From CALMEH01 sp031409875 (lineage in GTDB: Bacteria > Acidobacteriota > Blastocatellia > Pyrinomonadales > Pyrinomonadaceae), in assembly GCA_031409875.1 (NCBI GenBank), contig JANNYB010000215.1, positions 1 through 64,000 of the forward strand: a DNA stretch of 64,000 nt. The letters run 5' to 3'. The translations under genes and the position numbers were made by a program. Below the pieces are notes generated by a model. The model was not told the DNA's origin. It was given only the letters and a program-made list of their open reading frames with translations, and searched no databases. Position 1 is the stretch's first letter. Each line of letters opens with the position of its first letter. Shown in pieces: positions 51,079 to 58,995 of this stretch.

Positions 51079-51132
51079 GTGCATCTTTTATAAATGTTTG
51101 CCGCATCATATAGTCGAAATTAGGAAAATCGT

Positions 51133-52245
51133 ATGAAAAAAATTGCGCTTGCCGTTTGTCTTTTAACTTTGAGTATTAGTTTTATCTTCGCTCAATCGCG
51201 TCGTCCGACGACGGATGACGGCAGCAAAAAAAATCAGCGTCCGGCAGCAACGCCGACTCCGCAGACAACTGATGCAAACGCTGAAATTGTTGAAGGCGTA
51301 ATCGAAGTTAATACCGAAATCGTTACAATTCCGGTTAAAGTTCTCGACCGCAAAAGCAAATTTGTTGCCGGTTTGACGAAGGAAGATTTTAAGGTTTTTG
51401 AGGAAAATGTCGAACAGGAAATTACATATTTTTCCAATGAACAAGAACCTTTTACCGTCGCGCTCGTGTTGGATATGAGTTATTCGGCGAAGTTTAAGGA
51501 AGCGGAAATTCAAAGCGCGGCGATTGCTTTTCTGAATGAACTCAGCCCGAAAGACCGCGTGATGATTGTTGCTTTTACGGGCGAAGTTCGTGTTTTATGT
51601 GAACCGACGAATGATAAAAAACGGCTTTTTGCGGCAATAAAATCAACGAAAATTGATTTCGGCACGAGCGTTTATGACGCGGTTGATTTGGTTTTGAACG
51701 ACAAACTCGCCAAGATTGGCGGACGCAAAGCAATCGTGCTTTTTTCGGACGGCGTTGATACTTCCAGCGAACGCGCCAGCGATATGTCGAACAAATCAAC
51801 CGCGATTGAATCCGATTCGCTGATTTATGTCGTGCAATACGACACTTTTGCCGAAGTCCAAGCGATGAAAAATAAGCCGATTGTTCCGCAAACCACACAA
51901 ATTCCGGGCAAAGATAAAAGTCCGTTTCCGATTCCGAACGTCGGAATGATGAGCGACAAAGGCACGAGCCGCGAAGAATACGAAAAAGCCGACCTATATT
52001 TGAGTGAATTGGCAACGCGGACAGGCGGCGAAGTTTTCAAGGCAAACGACATTGTTAGTATTTCAAAATCATTCTCGAAAGTTGCCGCCGAGCTGCGCGA
52101 ATTTTACAGCATCGGTTTTGCCCCGAAAGAAGAATCGAAAGACGGCAAACGCCACAAAATCAAAGTCAAAGTCAACCGCGAAAACGTCGCCGTTAAAGCG
52201 CGGGACAGCTACACCGCAAAGCCGGTTACGCCAAGTAAAAAGTAA
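51133..52245 (+). CDS. VWFA-related acidobacterial-type exported protein, paralogue
   Basis: A 370-aa protein parallel to the gene at 49818. Signal peptide about 1-20. VLDRKSKFVAGLTKEDFKVF near 74, VALVLDMSYSAKFKE near 118 (MIDAS-type DMSYS) and VLFSDGVDTSSERASD near 203 align with the paralogue. It lacks the Gly/Asn insert. It ends with a basic tail. Tandem duplication is evident from gene order and shared motifs; the two differ enough to be old copies. Confidence 0.92.
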   Translation: MKKIALAVCLLTLSISFIFAQSRRPTTDDGSKKNQRPAATPTPQTTDANAEIVEGVIEVNTEIVTIPVKVLDRKSKFVAGLTKEDFKVFEENVEQEITYFSNEQEPFTVALVLDMSYSAKFKEAEIQSAAIAFLNELSPKDRVMIVAFTGEVRVLCEPTNDKKRLFAAIKSTKIDFGTSVYDAVDLVLNDKLAKIGGRKAIVLFSDGVDTSSERASDMSNKSTAIESDSLIYVVQYDTFAEVQAMKNKPIVPQTTQIPGKDKSPFPIPNVGMMSDKGTSREEYEKADLYLSELATRTGGEVFKANDIVSISKSFSKVAAELREFYSIGFAPKEESKDGKRHKIKVKVNRENVAVKARDSYTAKPVTPSKK

Positions 52246-52329
52246 AAAGTAAAAAGTAAAAAAGCGTCTTGCAATGAAAGTTGATTCAAAACAAGACGCT
52301 TTACTTTTTACTTTTTACCTTTTACTTTC
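52233..52329. terminator. AAGTAAAA array hairpin, convergent terminator
   Basis: An AGTAAAA array (about 52234-52260) followed by AAGCGTCTTG pairs with CAAGACGCTT and an ACTTTTTACTT array ending near 52329. It sits between convergent genes. Confidence 0.75.
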
Positions 52330-53713
52330 TATTTTTAATTCCGAATTTATCAGATGAAGCGAGATTTTCTTCGATTGCTTCCTTATCAATTGTCATATCA
52401 GCATCGTCAATGAGTTGATTATCAATGACCGATTCGATTTGCGATTGAATCGAGGTTGAAACATTCGAGAAGAAATCGTTGCCCGTTACGCCTTCGATGT
52501 AATCGGCGGAAACGCGAAACGTGCGCCAATCGGAACTGATGCCGTTTTGATTCGGCACGAAAACGGAGATGACGCGGGTTGAACCTGTTACACGCGAAAC
52601 GTCGTTTGTGCCGTTTGGAATAACGATGATGACTTTCCAAGTGTGCGTCGGAATTGCCACGCGCCCGCTGTCAATCGTTCCGGCAAAACCGTAGCCGCCC
52701 GAAATGATGTAAAGCTCGTTGCCGCTGTTTGCCAAAGTCCGACAATAAGTTTCAAGGCTTGCCCAAGATTGCTGATTATTATCCGGTGCTTGCGGAATCA
52801 TATTCGTCATCAAAAACGTCGCCGAATTATTTGCCACCGAACTCGTTCTGTCAGCCGAAGGACACATATGTCCGCGGTCGTAACCCGAACCCGAATAAGA
52901 ACTTCCGCCGACGCGATACCAACCTGCGGGAAGTGTCGTGTCAGCGCGAAAATCGTCTTGGCGCGGTGTTGAACCGAACCAACTTGTTGCCAAATGCCAC
53001 GAAACCCAATTCGGCGTGCCATTATCGCGGTGATAGGAAAGCGCGTATTGCGTTTTTTCCATTAGATAGTTTGTTGGGAAACTCGCGTTTGCCGTAGCGT
53101 TTGACGGATTTCCCATCGTCAAATGCACATTTGATGACGGCGGCGGCGTTGGAGTCGGAGTTGGTGTTGGCGTTGCCGCAATGTAATCGGTAATCGAAAT
53201 ATTATCGAAATTGACGCGGTTTGCGCCGCCCGAAATTTTGCGAATTTCAAAACGAATCGCGGTTGCGTTATTGACGGTAAAGTTTGCCGTTGAAAGAGTT
53301 GTCGAACTCGTCGTAACGGTTGCGCCGACTTTTGTCCAACTCGAACCGTTGTTCGTTGACGAATAAAGTTCCCAAGTGCTGTTCGCGTCCGTGCCGTATT
53401 TGGCGTGTTGGACGGAAACCGTTCCCGCGCTGGCAACATTAAAATTCATCCGCACTTTGCCGATTTCTCGGACACGCGCCGAATACGAACCTGTTTTGCG
53501 GTCGCTCGCGGTGTTGCCCGTCAGCGCGTCGTCCAGATACCAACTGCCCGAACCGAGCGTAACATTGGCGGCGGCATACGCGGTTTTTCCGCCCGCTTCA
53601 AAACCTTCGGTCAAAATCGTTGCGGCTTGCGAACCGCCCGAAATAAAAACCGACGCGCACAACATCGCCAAAGCCAAAACTCCGGCGTAGATTGCTATTT
53701 GCTTTCTTTTCAC
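52322..53713 (-). CDS. Secreted DNA/RNA non-specific endonuclease (NUC1) with beta-sandwich domain
   Basis: A 463-aa protein. Signal peptide about 1-30. Residues about 33-170 form a jelly-roll-like domain (TEGFEAGGKTAYAAANVTLG), then a TPTPTPT linker (near 180-190). The nuclease domain (about 200-420) has the catalytic DRGH in GSGYDRGHMCPSADR near residue 280 and the Asn in FLMTNMIPQAPDNNQQSW near 300. Such ββα-metal nucleases cut DNA or RNA outside the cell. A leaderless metal-binding His and Asn are visible; use in nutrient scavenging or competition is inference. Confidence 0.92.
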   Translation of the reverse strand: MKRKQIAIYAGVLALAMLCASVFISGGSQAATILTEGFEAGGKTAYAAANVTLGSGSWYLDDALTGNTASDRKTGSYSARVREIGKVRMNFNVASAGTVSVQHAKYGTDANSTWELYSSTNNGSSWTKVGATVTTSSTTLSTANFTVNNATAIRFEIRKISGGANRVNFDNISITDYIAATPTPTPTPTPPPSSNVHLTMGNPSNATANASFPTNYLMEKTQYALSYHRDNGTPNWVSWHLATSWFGSTPRQDDFRADTTLPAGWYRVGGSSYSGSGYDRGHMCPSADRTSSVANNSATFLMTNMIPQAPDNNQQSWASLETYCRTLANSGNELYIISGGYGFAGTIDSGRVAIPTHTWKVIIVIPNGTNDVSRVTGSTRVISVFVPNQNGISSDWRTFRVSADYIEGVTGNDFFSNVSTSIQSQIESVIDNQLIDDADMTIDKEAIEENLASSDKFGIKNRK

Positions 53714-53961
53714 ATTTTCTCCTTAGCTGAATTTAGATTTTTACTGCATTGATAATGCCTTTATGAAAATTATTTATGACACAAAACTATCGAGAAAAGA
53801 ACAAATTTGAAGCCGAACTTTACCGATTCGTAACACTTCGGCGAAAAAAAGTTAAATTTGGAAAATGAAAGGTGAAAAATTCAGAAAGACTAAAAGATTT
53901 GTAACACGATTTAGGATAAATTTCAAATTATTGATTTTGAAGCAAAATTTAAGCGTAAAAA
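53714..53961. other. AT-rich gap upstream of the nuclease gene
   Basis: No gene is supported here. It holds the promoter region of the nuclease gene (AAGGAGAAAATG-type site before 53713) and AT-rich sequence up to the palindrome at 53962. Confidence 0.5.
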
Positions 53962-54116
53962 TTGGAGCGCGGGCATCTTGCCCGCCGCGCGTTCGAGGCT
54001 TTGCGAGAACAGGCGCGTTCACGCCGAACATTGAATAAACTTGCGAGCAATCTGAGGTGTTCGCGCCTGTTCTCGCTTCGCTTGAACGCGCGGCGGGCAA
54101 GATGCCCGCGCTCCAA
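53962..54116. repeat. 155-bp perfect-arm cruciform (GGGCATCTTGCCC family)
   Basis: Outer arms 53962-53994 and 54084-54116 are perfect over 33 bases. Inner arms 54003-54017 and 54062-54076 are perfect over 15 bases. The outer arm contains GGAGCGCGGGCATCTTGCCC, which the palindrome at 49563 shares at its right end. It lies between the nuclease and glgC ends. Confidence 0.88.
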
Positions 54117-55406
54117 TTAAATCACTGTTCCGTCATTTATCACCGCATTTTTCGGGATTAAAATAATTCCTTCGCGGATACAATAATTATCGCCGTCGGC
54201 GTTTTCGATGTTGTTTTGATTGATGAGCCGCACGTTTTTTCCGATGCGGGCATTTTTATCAATAATTGCGCGGCGAATAATCGAATTTTGACCGATGCCG
54301 ATGTGCGGCGTTCCGGCATCGAGATTTGCTTGCATTTCATCGAGTGATTCAAAATAATCTGCGCCCATAATGATTGAATTTTCAATCGTAGTTCCGGCAT
54401 CAATCCGCGAACGCAAGCCGATAATCGAATTTTGCGCCTTTATTCCGTTCAAGATACAACCTTCGGAAACCATCGAATTATCAATGTTGCAATTATGAAC
54501 TTTTGACGGTGGCAGATAACGACTGCGCGTATAAATCGGAGCTTCCGTATCGAAAAAATTGAACTGCGGCAGAGGCGAAGCCAAATCCAAATTTGCTTCG
54601 TAAAAAGCGCGAATTGTTCCGATGTCTTCCCAATAATCGTTAAAAAGATGCGCTTGGACGTTGAGTTTTTCGATTGACGAAGGAATAATTTCGCGCCCGA
54701 AATCTATCCACGAATTATCGGTTTCGAGCAGTTCGATAAGGCGTTCGTAATTAAAAACATAAATGCCCATCGAAGCCAAATACGGACGTTTTTCTGATTC
54801 TTCTTTGGTTAAACCGAAATTTGTCGTGTCAACGCGCATTGATTCGAGTTCCGCGCCTTTCGGTTTTTCTTTAAACTCGATAATTTTGCCATTTTCGTCG
54901 GTTTTCAACAGCCCAAATTCTTCCGCTTCCGAAGGTTTGCAGGGAATTACGGAGATTGTAACGTCTGCATTTGTTTCAAAATGACGTTTCAAAAAATCGC
55001 GGTAATCCATCCGATAAAGATGATCGCCGGAAAGAATCAATAATGTTTTGACATTCCAACCGCGCAAATGCGGCAGAACTTGGCGGACGGCATCAGCCGT
55101 GCCTTGAAACCAATCGGGCGAATCTTTGCGTTGTTCGGCGGCGAGAACTTCGACAAAGCCGCTCGAAAACGACGAAAATCTGTAAGTTCTGGAAATATGA
55201 CGATTTAGCGATGCCGAATTAAATTGTGTCAGCACGAAAATCTGCATAATCGCAGAATTGATGCAGTTTGAAATCGGCACATCAATCAGACGATATTTTC
55301 CGCCGAGCGGAACTGCCGGTTTTGAACGCTCACGAGTTAAAGGAAAAAGCCGCGAACCTGCGCCGCCGCCCAAAATTACTGCCGTTACATTTTCGTATTG
55401 ACTCAT
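54117..55406 (-). CDS. glgC: Glucose-1-phosphate adenylyltransferase
   Basis: A 429-aa enzyme that makes ADP-glucose for glycogen. N-terminal nucleotide site GGGAGSRLFPLTRERSKPAV is at residues about 13-32, and GTADAVRQV is near 102. The sugar-phosphate region includes LSGDHLYRMDYRDF near 130. The C-terminal left-handed beta-helix has repeats with IxxGxxI patterns near 300-400. Length fits the bacterial family. Regulation by allosteric effectors cannot be read from the sequence. Confidence 0.97.
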   Translation of the reverse strand: MSQYENVTAVILGGGAGSRLFPLTRERSKPAVPLGGKYRLIDVPISNCINSAIMQIFVLTQFNSASLNRHISRTYRFSSFSSGFVEVLAAEQRKDSPDWFQGTADAVRQVLPHLRGWNVKTLLILSGDHLYRMDYRDFLKRHFETNADVTISVIPCKPSEAEEFGLLKTDENGKIIEFKEKPKGAELESMRVDTTNFGLTKEESEKRPYLASMGIYVFNYERLIELLETDNSWIDFGREIIPSSIEKLNVQAHLFNDYWEDIGTIRAFYEANLDLASPLPQFNFFDTEAPIYTRSRYLPPSKVHNCNIDNSMVSEGCILNGIKAQNSIIGLRSRIDAGTTIENSIIMGADYFESLDEMQANLDAGTPHIGIGQNSIIRRAIIDKNARIGKNVRLINQNNIENADGDNYCIREGIILIPKNAVINDGTVI

Positions 55407-55419
55407 AAAATAACTGTTC

Positions 55420-55504
55420 GTTGTTAGTTGTTAATTGTTAGTTGAAAATCAGTAGTTTTCCGATTTTATTATCAACTATCAACTATCAACTATCAACTAA
55501 CAAC
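55420..55504. repeat. TTGTTAG/TCAACTA heptamer hairpin upstream of the riboswitch
   Basis: Left arm 55420-55444 (GTTGTTAGTTGTTAATTGTT and onward) faces an array of TCAACTA heptamers at 55471-55504. It lies upstream of glgC and the cobalamin locus on opposite sides. Confidence 0.8.
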
Positions 55505-55599
55505 GGGTAGCTTTGACTTTTGACTAATGCCGTGATAACTTTCGTTTCACTCTTTATTCGATTTTTTGAATTGATTTGAATAAAAAGCGTTCTTTTTCA

Positions 55600-55835
55600 G
55601 ACTAAAGAAACTTCAGAAATCAAGGAAGCGGGTTAAATTCCCGCACGGTCGCGCCACTGTGAAGCGATTTGCGATTTGCGATTTGCGATTTGCGATTGAA
55701 TTTGTTTCAATCCCAAATCCCAAATCCCAAATCCCAAATCCGAAGTCAGGAACTTTTCCGAAGTTTTTATCCGAAACTCGTCTCGCGTCAAGATGTTTGG
55801 TTAAGTTAGATCATTTCATTATTCTCCTTTTTTTA
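55600..55835 (+). ncRNA. Cobalamin riboswitch 1, with heptamer array inserted in the peripheral stem
   Basis: The B12-riboswitch core is recognisable: AAGGAAGCGGGTTAAATTCC at 55622 onward, CGCACGGTCGCGCCACTGTGA, and the conserved GAAGTCAGGA at 55742-55751. Between CCACTGTGA and GAAGTCAGGA lies an insertion of about 79 bases with GCGATTT heptamers (from 55664) and AATCCCA heptamers (from 55709). These can form a stem with one mismatch per repeat. A terminator (55839-55892) follows, serving as the expression platform for btuF. Exact 5' end is approximate. Confidence 0.85.
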
Positions 55836-55838
55836 GTG

Positions 55839-55892
55839 AAAAAATCCTGTTTGACTCGTTTAGCGAAAAGCGAGTCGGACAGGATTTTTTTT
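55839..55892 (+). terminator. Terminator stem of the riboswitch expression platform
   Basis: AAAAATCCTG... pairs with ...CAGGATTTTTTTT: arms about 55839-55858 and 55871-55892 around a small inner stem (GACTCG/CGAGTC). The T run abuts the btuF start at 55893. Confidence 0.8.
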
Positions 55893-56810
55893 ATGCCGGA
55901 TTTTCAAAAAAATAACTTTGCGCCTTTGCGCCTTTGCGGGAAATTTTTCGTAATTCTTTTCGTTAGCATCACGCTTTTTACAAGCTGCAAAAGCGTTGCC
56001 ACACAAAAAGAAGATGTAAAAATGCGCGATATTGCCGATGATTTGGGGCGCAAACTTAAAATTCCCGAAAAAATCGAACGCGCCGTTTCGCTTGCGCCGA
56101 ATCTGACGGAAAACATTTTTGCCGTCGGCGCGGGCGATAAATTGGTCGGCGTTACGACGTTTTGCAATTTCCCTGAAGATGCGAAAAAAATCGCCAAAAT
56201 CGGCGACACGATGAACCCGAATATGGAAACCATTATCGCGCTCAAACCGCAAGTCGTATTCGTTTCCACCGCGTCGCAAATCGAAACTTTTGCAAAAACT
56301 CTGGAAGAGCAAAATATCACGGTTTTCGTGACGAATCCGACAAATTTAAACGGCGTTTTGGCGAATCTGCGACAATTAGGAGAAATTTTCGGAACAACCG
56401 AACGAACGGCGATTTTGCTTAACGAATTACAGGAAAGAATTTTGGCGGTTGACGAACAAGTTAAAGACAAAACGAAAATAAAAACCTTCGTGCAAATCTC
56501 GAAAGAGCCGCTTTTTACGGTCGGGAAAGATTCGTTTTTAACTGAAATAGTCGAACGCGGCGGCGGAATTTCATTAACCAAAGATGTCGCCACGGCGTAT
56601 CCGAAACTCAGCAAAGAAACGGCTTTGGCTTTAAATCCCGAAGCCATAATTCTTTCGGAAAGTCCCGACAATCTTGAGCCAAACGACGTTTTCAAAAACT
56701 CGAACGCGGTGAAAAACAAAAAGATTTTTAAGATAAACGCCGATTTGCTTTCGCGCCCCAGTCCGCGTTTGGTTGACGCGCTTGAACAGATTGCAGCAGC
56801 GTTGAAATAG
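55893..56810 (+). CDS. btuF: Cobalamin ABC transporter substrate-binding lipoprotein
   Basis: About 305 aa from ATG 55893, the first good start after the riboswitch terminator; a longer frame from 55659 runs through the riboswitch. The signal has lipobox LFTSC (Cys near residue 29). The binding-protein fold has RAVSLAPNLTENIFAVGAGD near residue 62, MNPNMETIIALKPQVVFVS near 107 and the C-terminal NADLLSRPSPRLVDALEQI. Cobalamin specificity comes from the riboswitch and from the adjacent btuC and btuD. Works with BtuC and BtuD. Confidence 0.9.
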   Translation: MPDFQKNNFAPLRLCGKFFVILFVSITLFTSCKSVATQKEDVKMRDIADDLGRKLKIPEKIERAVSLAPNLTENIFAVGAGDKLVGVTTFCNFPEDAKKIAKIGDTMNPNMETIIALKPQVVFVSTASQIETFAKTLEEQNITVFVTNPTNLNGVLANLRQLGEIFGTTERTAILLNELQERILAVDEQVKDKTKIKTFVQISKEPLFTVGKDSFLTEIVERGGGISLTKDVATAYPKLSKETALALNPEAIILSESPDNLEPNDVFKNSNAVKNKKIFKINADLLSRPSPRLVDALEQIAAALK

Positions 56811-56818
56811 ATTTTTAT

Positions 56819-56885
56819 CTTCGGAATAACTGATAGCGAATAACTATTATCAGCTATTCGCTATCAGTTTTCAGTTATTCCGAAG
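56819..56885. repeat. Inverted repeat between btuF and btuC
   Basis: Left arm 56819-56842 and right arm 56855-56885 match, with an extra 7 bases (AAAACTG) on the right. The length difference equals one repeat word, which suggests heptamer gain or loss in one arm. Confidence 0.75.
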
Positions 56886-56892
56886 AAAAATT

Positions 56893-57861
56893 ATGAAAAC
56901 CAAACCGCAAAACAAAAACTTTTACTCCGTATTGCTGTTTCTCGGCGGTTTATTTTTTCTTTCGCTTTTTCTAGCAGTATGGCTTGGAAGCGAAAAATTA
57001 GAGTTCTTTGATTTATCGAAAACGCAAACGGCGATTCTTTTTGATGTTCGTTTGCCGCGAGTTTTGCTCGGCGCAACGGTCGGCGCGAGTTTGGCGGTTG
57101 CGGGCGCGTCGTTGCAGTCGCTTTTGAGAAATCCTTTGGCGGAACCTTATTTGCTCGGCGTTTCAAATGGCGCGGCTTTGGGGACGATGTTGGCGTTCGT
57201 GTTTTTTGCAAATGTCGAATGGGCGCGTCCGATTTTTGCGATTGCGGGCGCAGGTTTGGCAACGATTACGGTTTATCAAATGGCGAAATCACGCGCCGGA
57301 ATGAACACCGAAAGATTGGTTTTGGCGGGCGTGATTGTTACGACATTTCTTTCGTCAATTTTGGTTTTATTGACTTCGCTTTTGGACACGACAAAGCTCC
57401 GCAGTTTTACTTTTTGGCTTCTCGGCGATTTGTCGCAAGCGTCAAAAACAGGATTTTATTTGACAGGAATCGCCGTGATTTTAGGAACAATTCTTTTAAG
57501 CTCGCAAGCCAAAGCGTTGAATTTAATGATGATTGGCGAGCGCGACGCTTTTGATTTCGGCGTTGAAGTCGGGCGCGTTCGGCTGATAATTTTTGCGACG
57601 GCTTCGGCTTTAGTCGGAATTTCGGTGGCGGCAAGCGGTTCGGTCGGCTACGTCGGATTGATTGTGCCGCATCTGATTCGCCTTTCGATTGGTAGCGATA
57701 ATCGTCTGGTTATTCCTTTTTCGGCAATTGCGGGCGCAGTTTTTGTCGTGCTTGCCGACACGATTGCGCGTGTTGCAATCGCGCCGCGAGAATTGCCCGT
57801 CGGCGCAATTACCGCGTTAATCGGTGCGCCGATGTTTATTTGGTTGTTAAGAAGAAATTAG
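56893..57861 (+). CDS. btuC: Cobalamin ABC transporter permease
   Basis: A 322-aa FecCD-family permease with about ten helices. LFDVRLPRVLLGATVGASLAVAG and ASLQSLLRNPLAEPYLLGVS (residues about 52-95) are the family signature, and GFVGLIVPHLIRL-type sequence (YVGLIVPHLIRLSIGSD) is near 255. It is the membrane channel for BtuF and BtuD. Gene order btuF-btuC-btuD on the plus strand. Confidence 0.93.
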   Translation: MKTKPQNKNFYSVLLFLGGLFFLSLFLAVWLGSEKLEFFDLSKTQTAILFDVRLPRVLLGATVGASLAVAGASLQSLLRNPLAEPYLLGVSNGAALGTMLAFVFFANVEWARPIFAIAGAGLATITVYQMAKSRAGMNTERLVLAGVIVTTFLSSILVLLTSLLDTTKLRSFTFWLLGDLSQASKTGFYLTGIAVILGTILLSSQAKALNLMMIGERDAFDFGVEVGRVRLIIFATASALVGISVAASGSVGYVGLIVPHLIRLSIGSDNRLVIPFSAIAGAVFVVLADTIARVAIAPRELPVGAITALIGAPMFIWLLRRN

Positions 57862-57931
57862 CCACGAACAAACACGAAAAAGCACGAAAAAATAATTAGA
57901 ATTTTCGTGTTCTTTTGTGTTTGTTCGTGGC
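57861..57931. repeat. 15-bp inverted repeat between btuC and btuD
   Basis: Arms 57861-57875 and 57917-57931 are perfect inverted repeats with an AAGCACGAAAA-type inner segment. Confidence 0.75.
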
Positions 57932-57940
57932 TTAAAAAAA

Positions 57941-58711
57941 ATGCTTGAAGTTCAAAACATTTCAATCAATTACGGTGAACGCGCAGTTGTCGCGGATGTT
58001 TCTTTTGCGCTTCGTTCGGGAAAAATCATTGCACTTCTCGGCGCAAACGGCGCGGGGAAAACGACGCTTTTGAAATCTTTGAATTTAAGTTTGCCGATTG
58101 CAAAAGGCTCGATTTTATTGGACGCGCAAACCATTGAAAATTATTCGCGCCGCGAAATTGCTCAAAAAATCGCCGTCATCGCGCAGGAAAACGAAACGAA
58201 ATTTCCCGTGTCGGTTTTGGAATTCGTGCTTGCGGGAAGATTTGCACACGGCGCGGCTTTCGGTTGGGAAACCGAAGGTGATTTGCAGATTGCAGTTGAT
58301 TGTTTGAACTTATGCGATTTGAAAAATTACGAATCGCGTTTGATGAATCGTCTTTCCGGCGGCGAACGTCAAAGAGTTGTTTTGGCACGCGCTTTGGCAA
58401 CGCAAGCGAAGATTTTATTACTCGACGAACCGACCGCAAATCTCGATTTATCGCATCAAGCATTGCTGTTTCGCCTTGTCAAAGCGCGATGCGAAACGTG
58501 CGAATCTTCGGCAATCGTGATCACGCACGATTTAAATTTGGCTTCGGAATTTGCCGATGAAATAATTTTGCTGAAAAACGGTAAAATTGCGGCAAAAGGT
58601 TCACCCGAAAAAGTTTTGACGGAAGAAAATTTATTAAAAGTTTTCGACGTAAAAGTGTTGCTGGACAAAAATCCTTTGAGTGGAAAAAGGAGAGTTACGG
58701 CAATTTTTTAG
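57941..58711 (+). CDS. btuD: Cobalamin ABC transporter ATP-binding protein
   Basis: About 256 aa from ATG 57941. Walker A GANGAGKTTLLKSL is near residue 33, the signature LSGGERQRVVLARAL near 135, Walker B KILLLDEPTANLDLSHQ near 153 and the H-loop VITHDLNLASEF near 184. The C-terminus lacks any known extension. A 7-nt-word hairpin follows at 58711. Confidence 0.95.
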   Translation: MLEVQNISINYGERAVVADVSFALRSGKIIALLGANGAGKTTLLKSLNLSLPIAKGSILLDAQTIENYSRREIAQKIAVIAQENETKFPVSVLEFVLAGRFAHGAAFGWETEGDLQIAVDCLNLCDLKNYESRLMNRLSGGERQRVVLARALATQAKILLLDEPTANLDLSHQALLFRLVKARCETCESSAIVITHDLNLASEFADEIILLKNGKIAAKGSPEKVLTEENLLKVFDVKVLLDKNPLSGKRRVTAIF

Positions 58712-58790
58712 AATTACGAATTACAAATTACGAATTACGAATTATTTTTCGTATTCAATTTGTAATTTGAAATTCGTAATTTGTAATTGA
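58711..58790. repeat. AATTACG heptamer hairpin
   Basis: An array of AATTACG/AATTACA heptamers (58712-58744) pairs with the complement (58755-58790). It lies between btuD and riboswitch 2. Confidence 0.8.
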
Positions 58791-58792
58791 AA

Positions 58793-58965
58793 TAAATACG
58801 CAAGGGAACGCGGTGCAAATCCGCGACTGCCCACGCAACTGTAATTTCGATTTGAGATTTGGGAATTCGGATTTGGGATTTTTCTTATAAATCCGAAATC
58901 CGCAATCCTAAATCCCAAATCGAAATAAGTCAGAAAATCTTGCGCGTTTGTTGAGGCATTTAACC
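58793..58965 (+). ncRNA. Cobalamin riboswitch 2, with a heptamer hairpin at the same stem
   Basis: A second B12 core: AAGGGAACGCGGTGCAAATC near 58802, CCACGCAACTGTAA near 58831 and AAGTCAGAAA at 58926 onward. Between ACTGTAA and AAGTCAG lies an insert (58843-58926) whose arms ATTTCGATTTGAGATTTGGG... and ...CCCAAATCGAAAT pair, with ATCCGAA-type heptamers on the right. The insert occupies the same peripheral position as in riboswitch 1. It precedes the TonB receptor gene. Exact ends are approximate. Confidence 0.82.
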
Positions 58966-58995
58966 AAATTCCGCGATGGGCGGAAAAGGAGATAT

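Noticed and set aside
55664..55742. CRISPR-like array (regular short repeats)
   Set aside because: Repeats are 7 nt with no spacers, so the arrays are not CRISPR.
55659..55892. N-terminal extension of btuF beginning inside the riboswitch
   Set aside because: The extension translates the riboswitch and its heptamer insert. The lipoprotein signal begins at ATG 55893.
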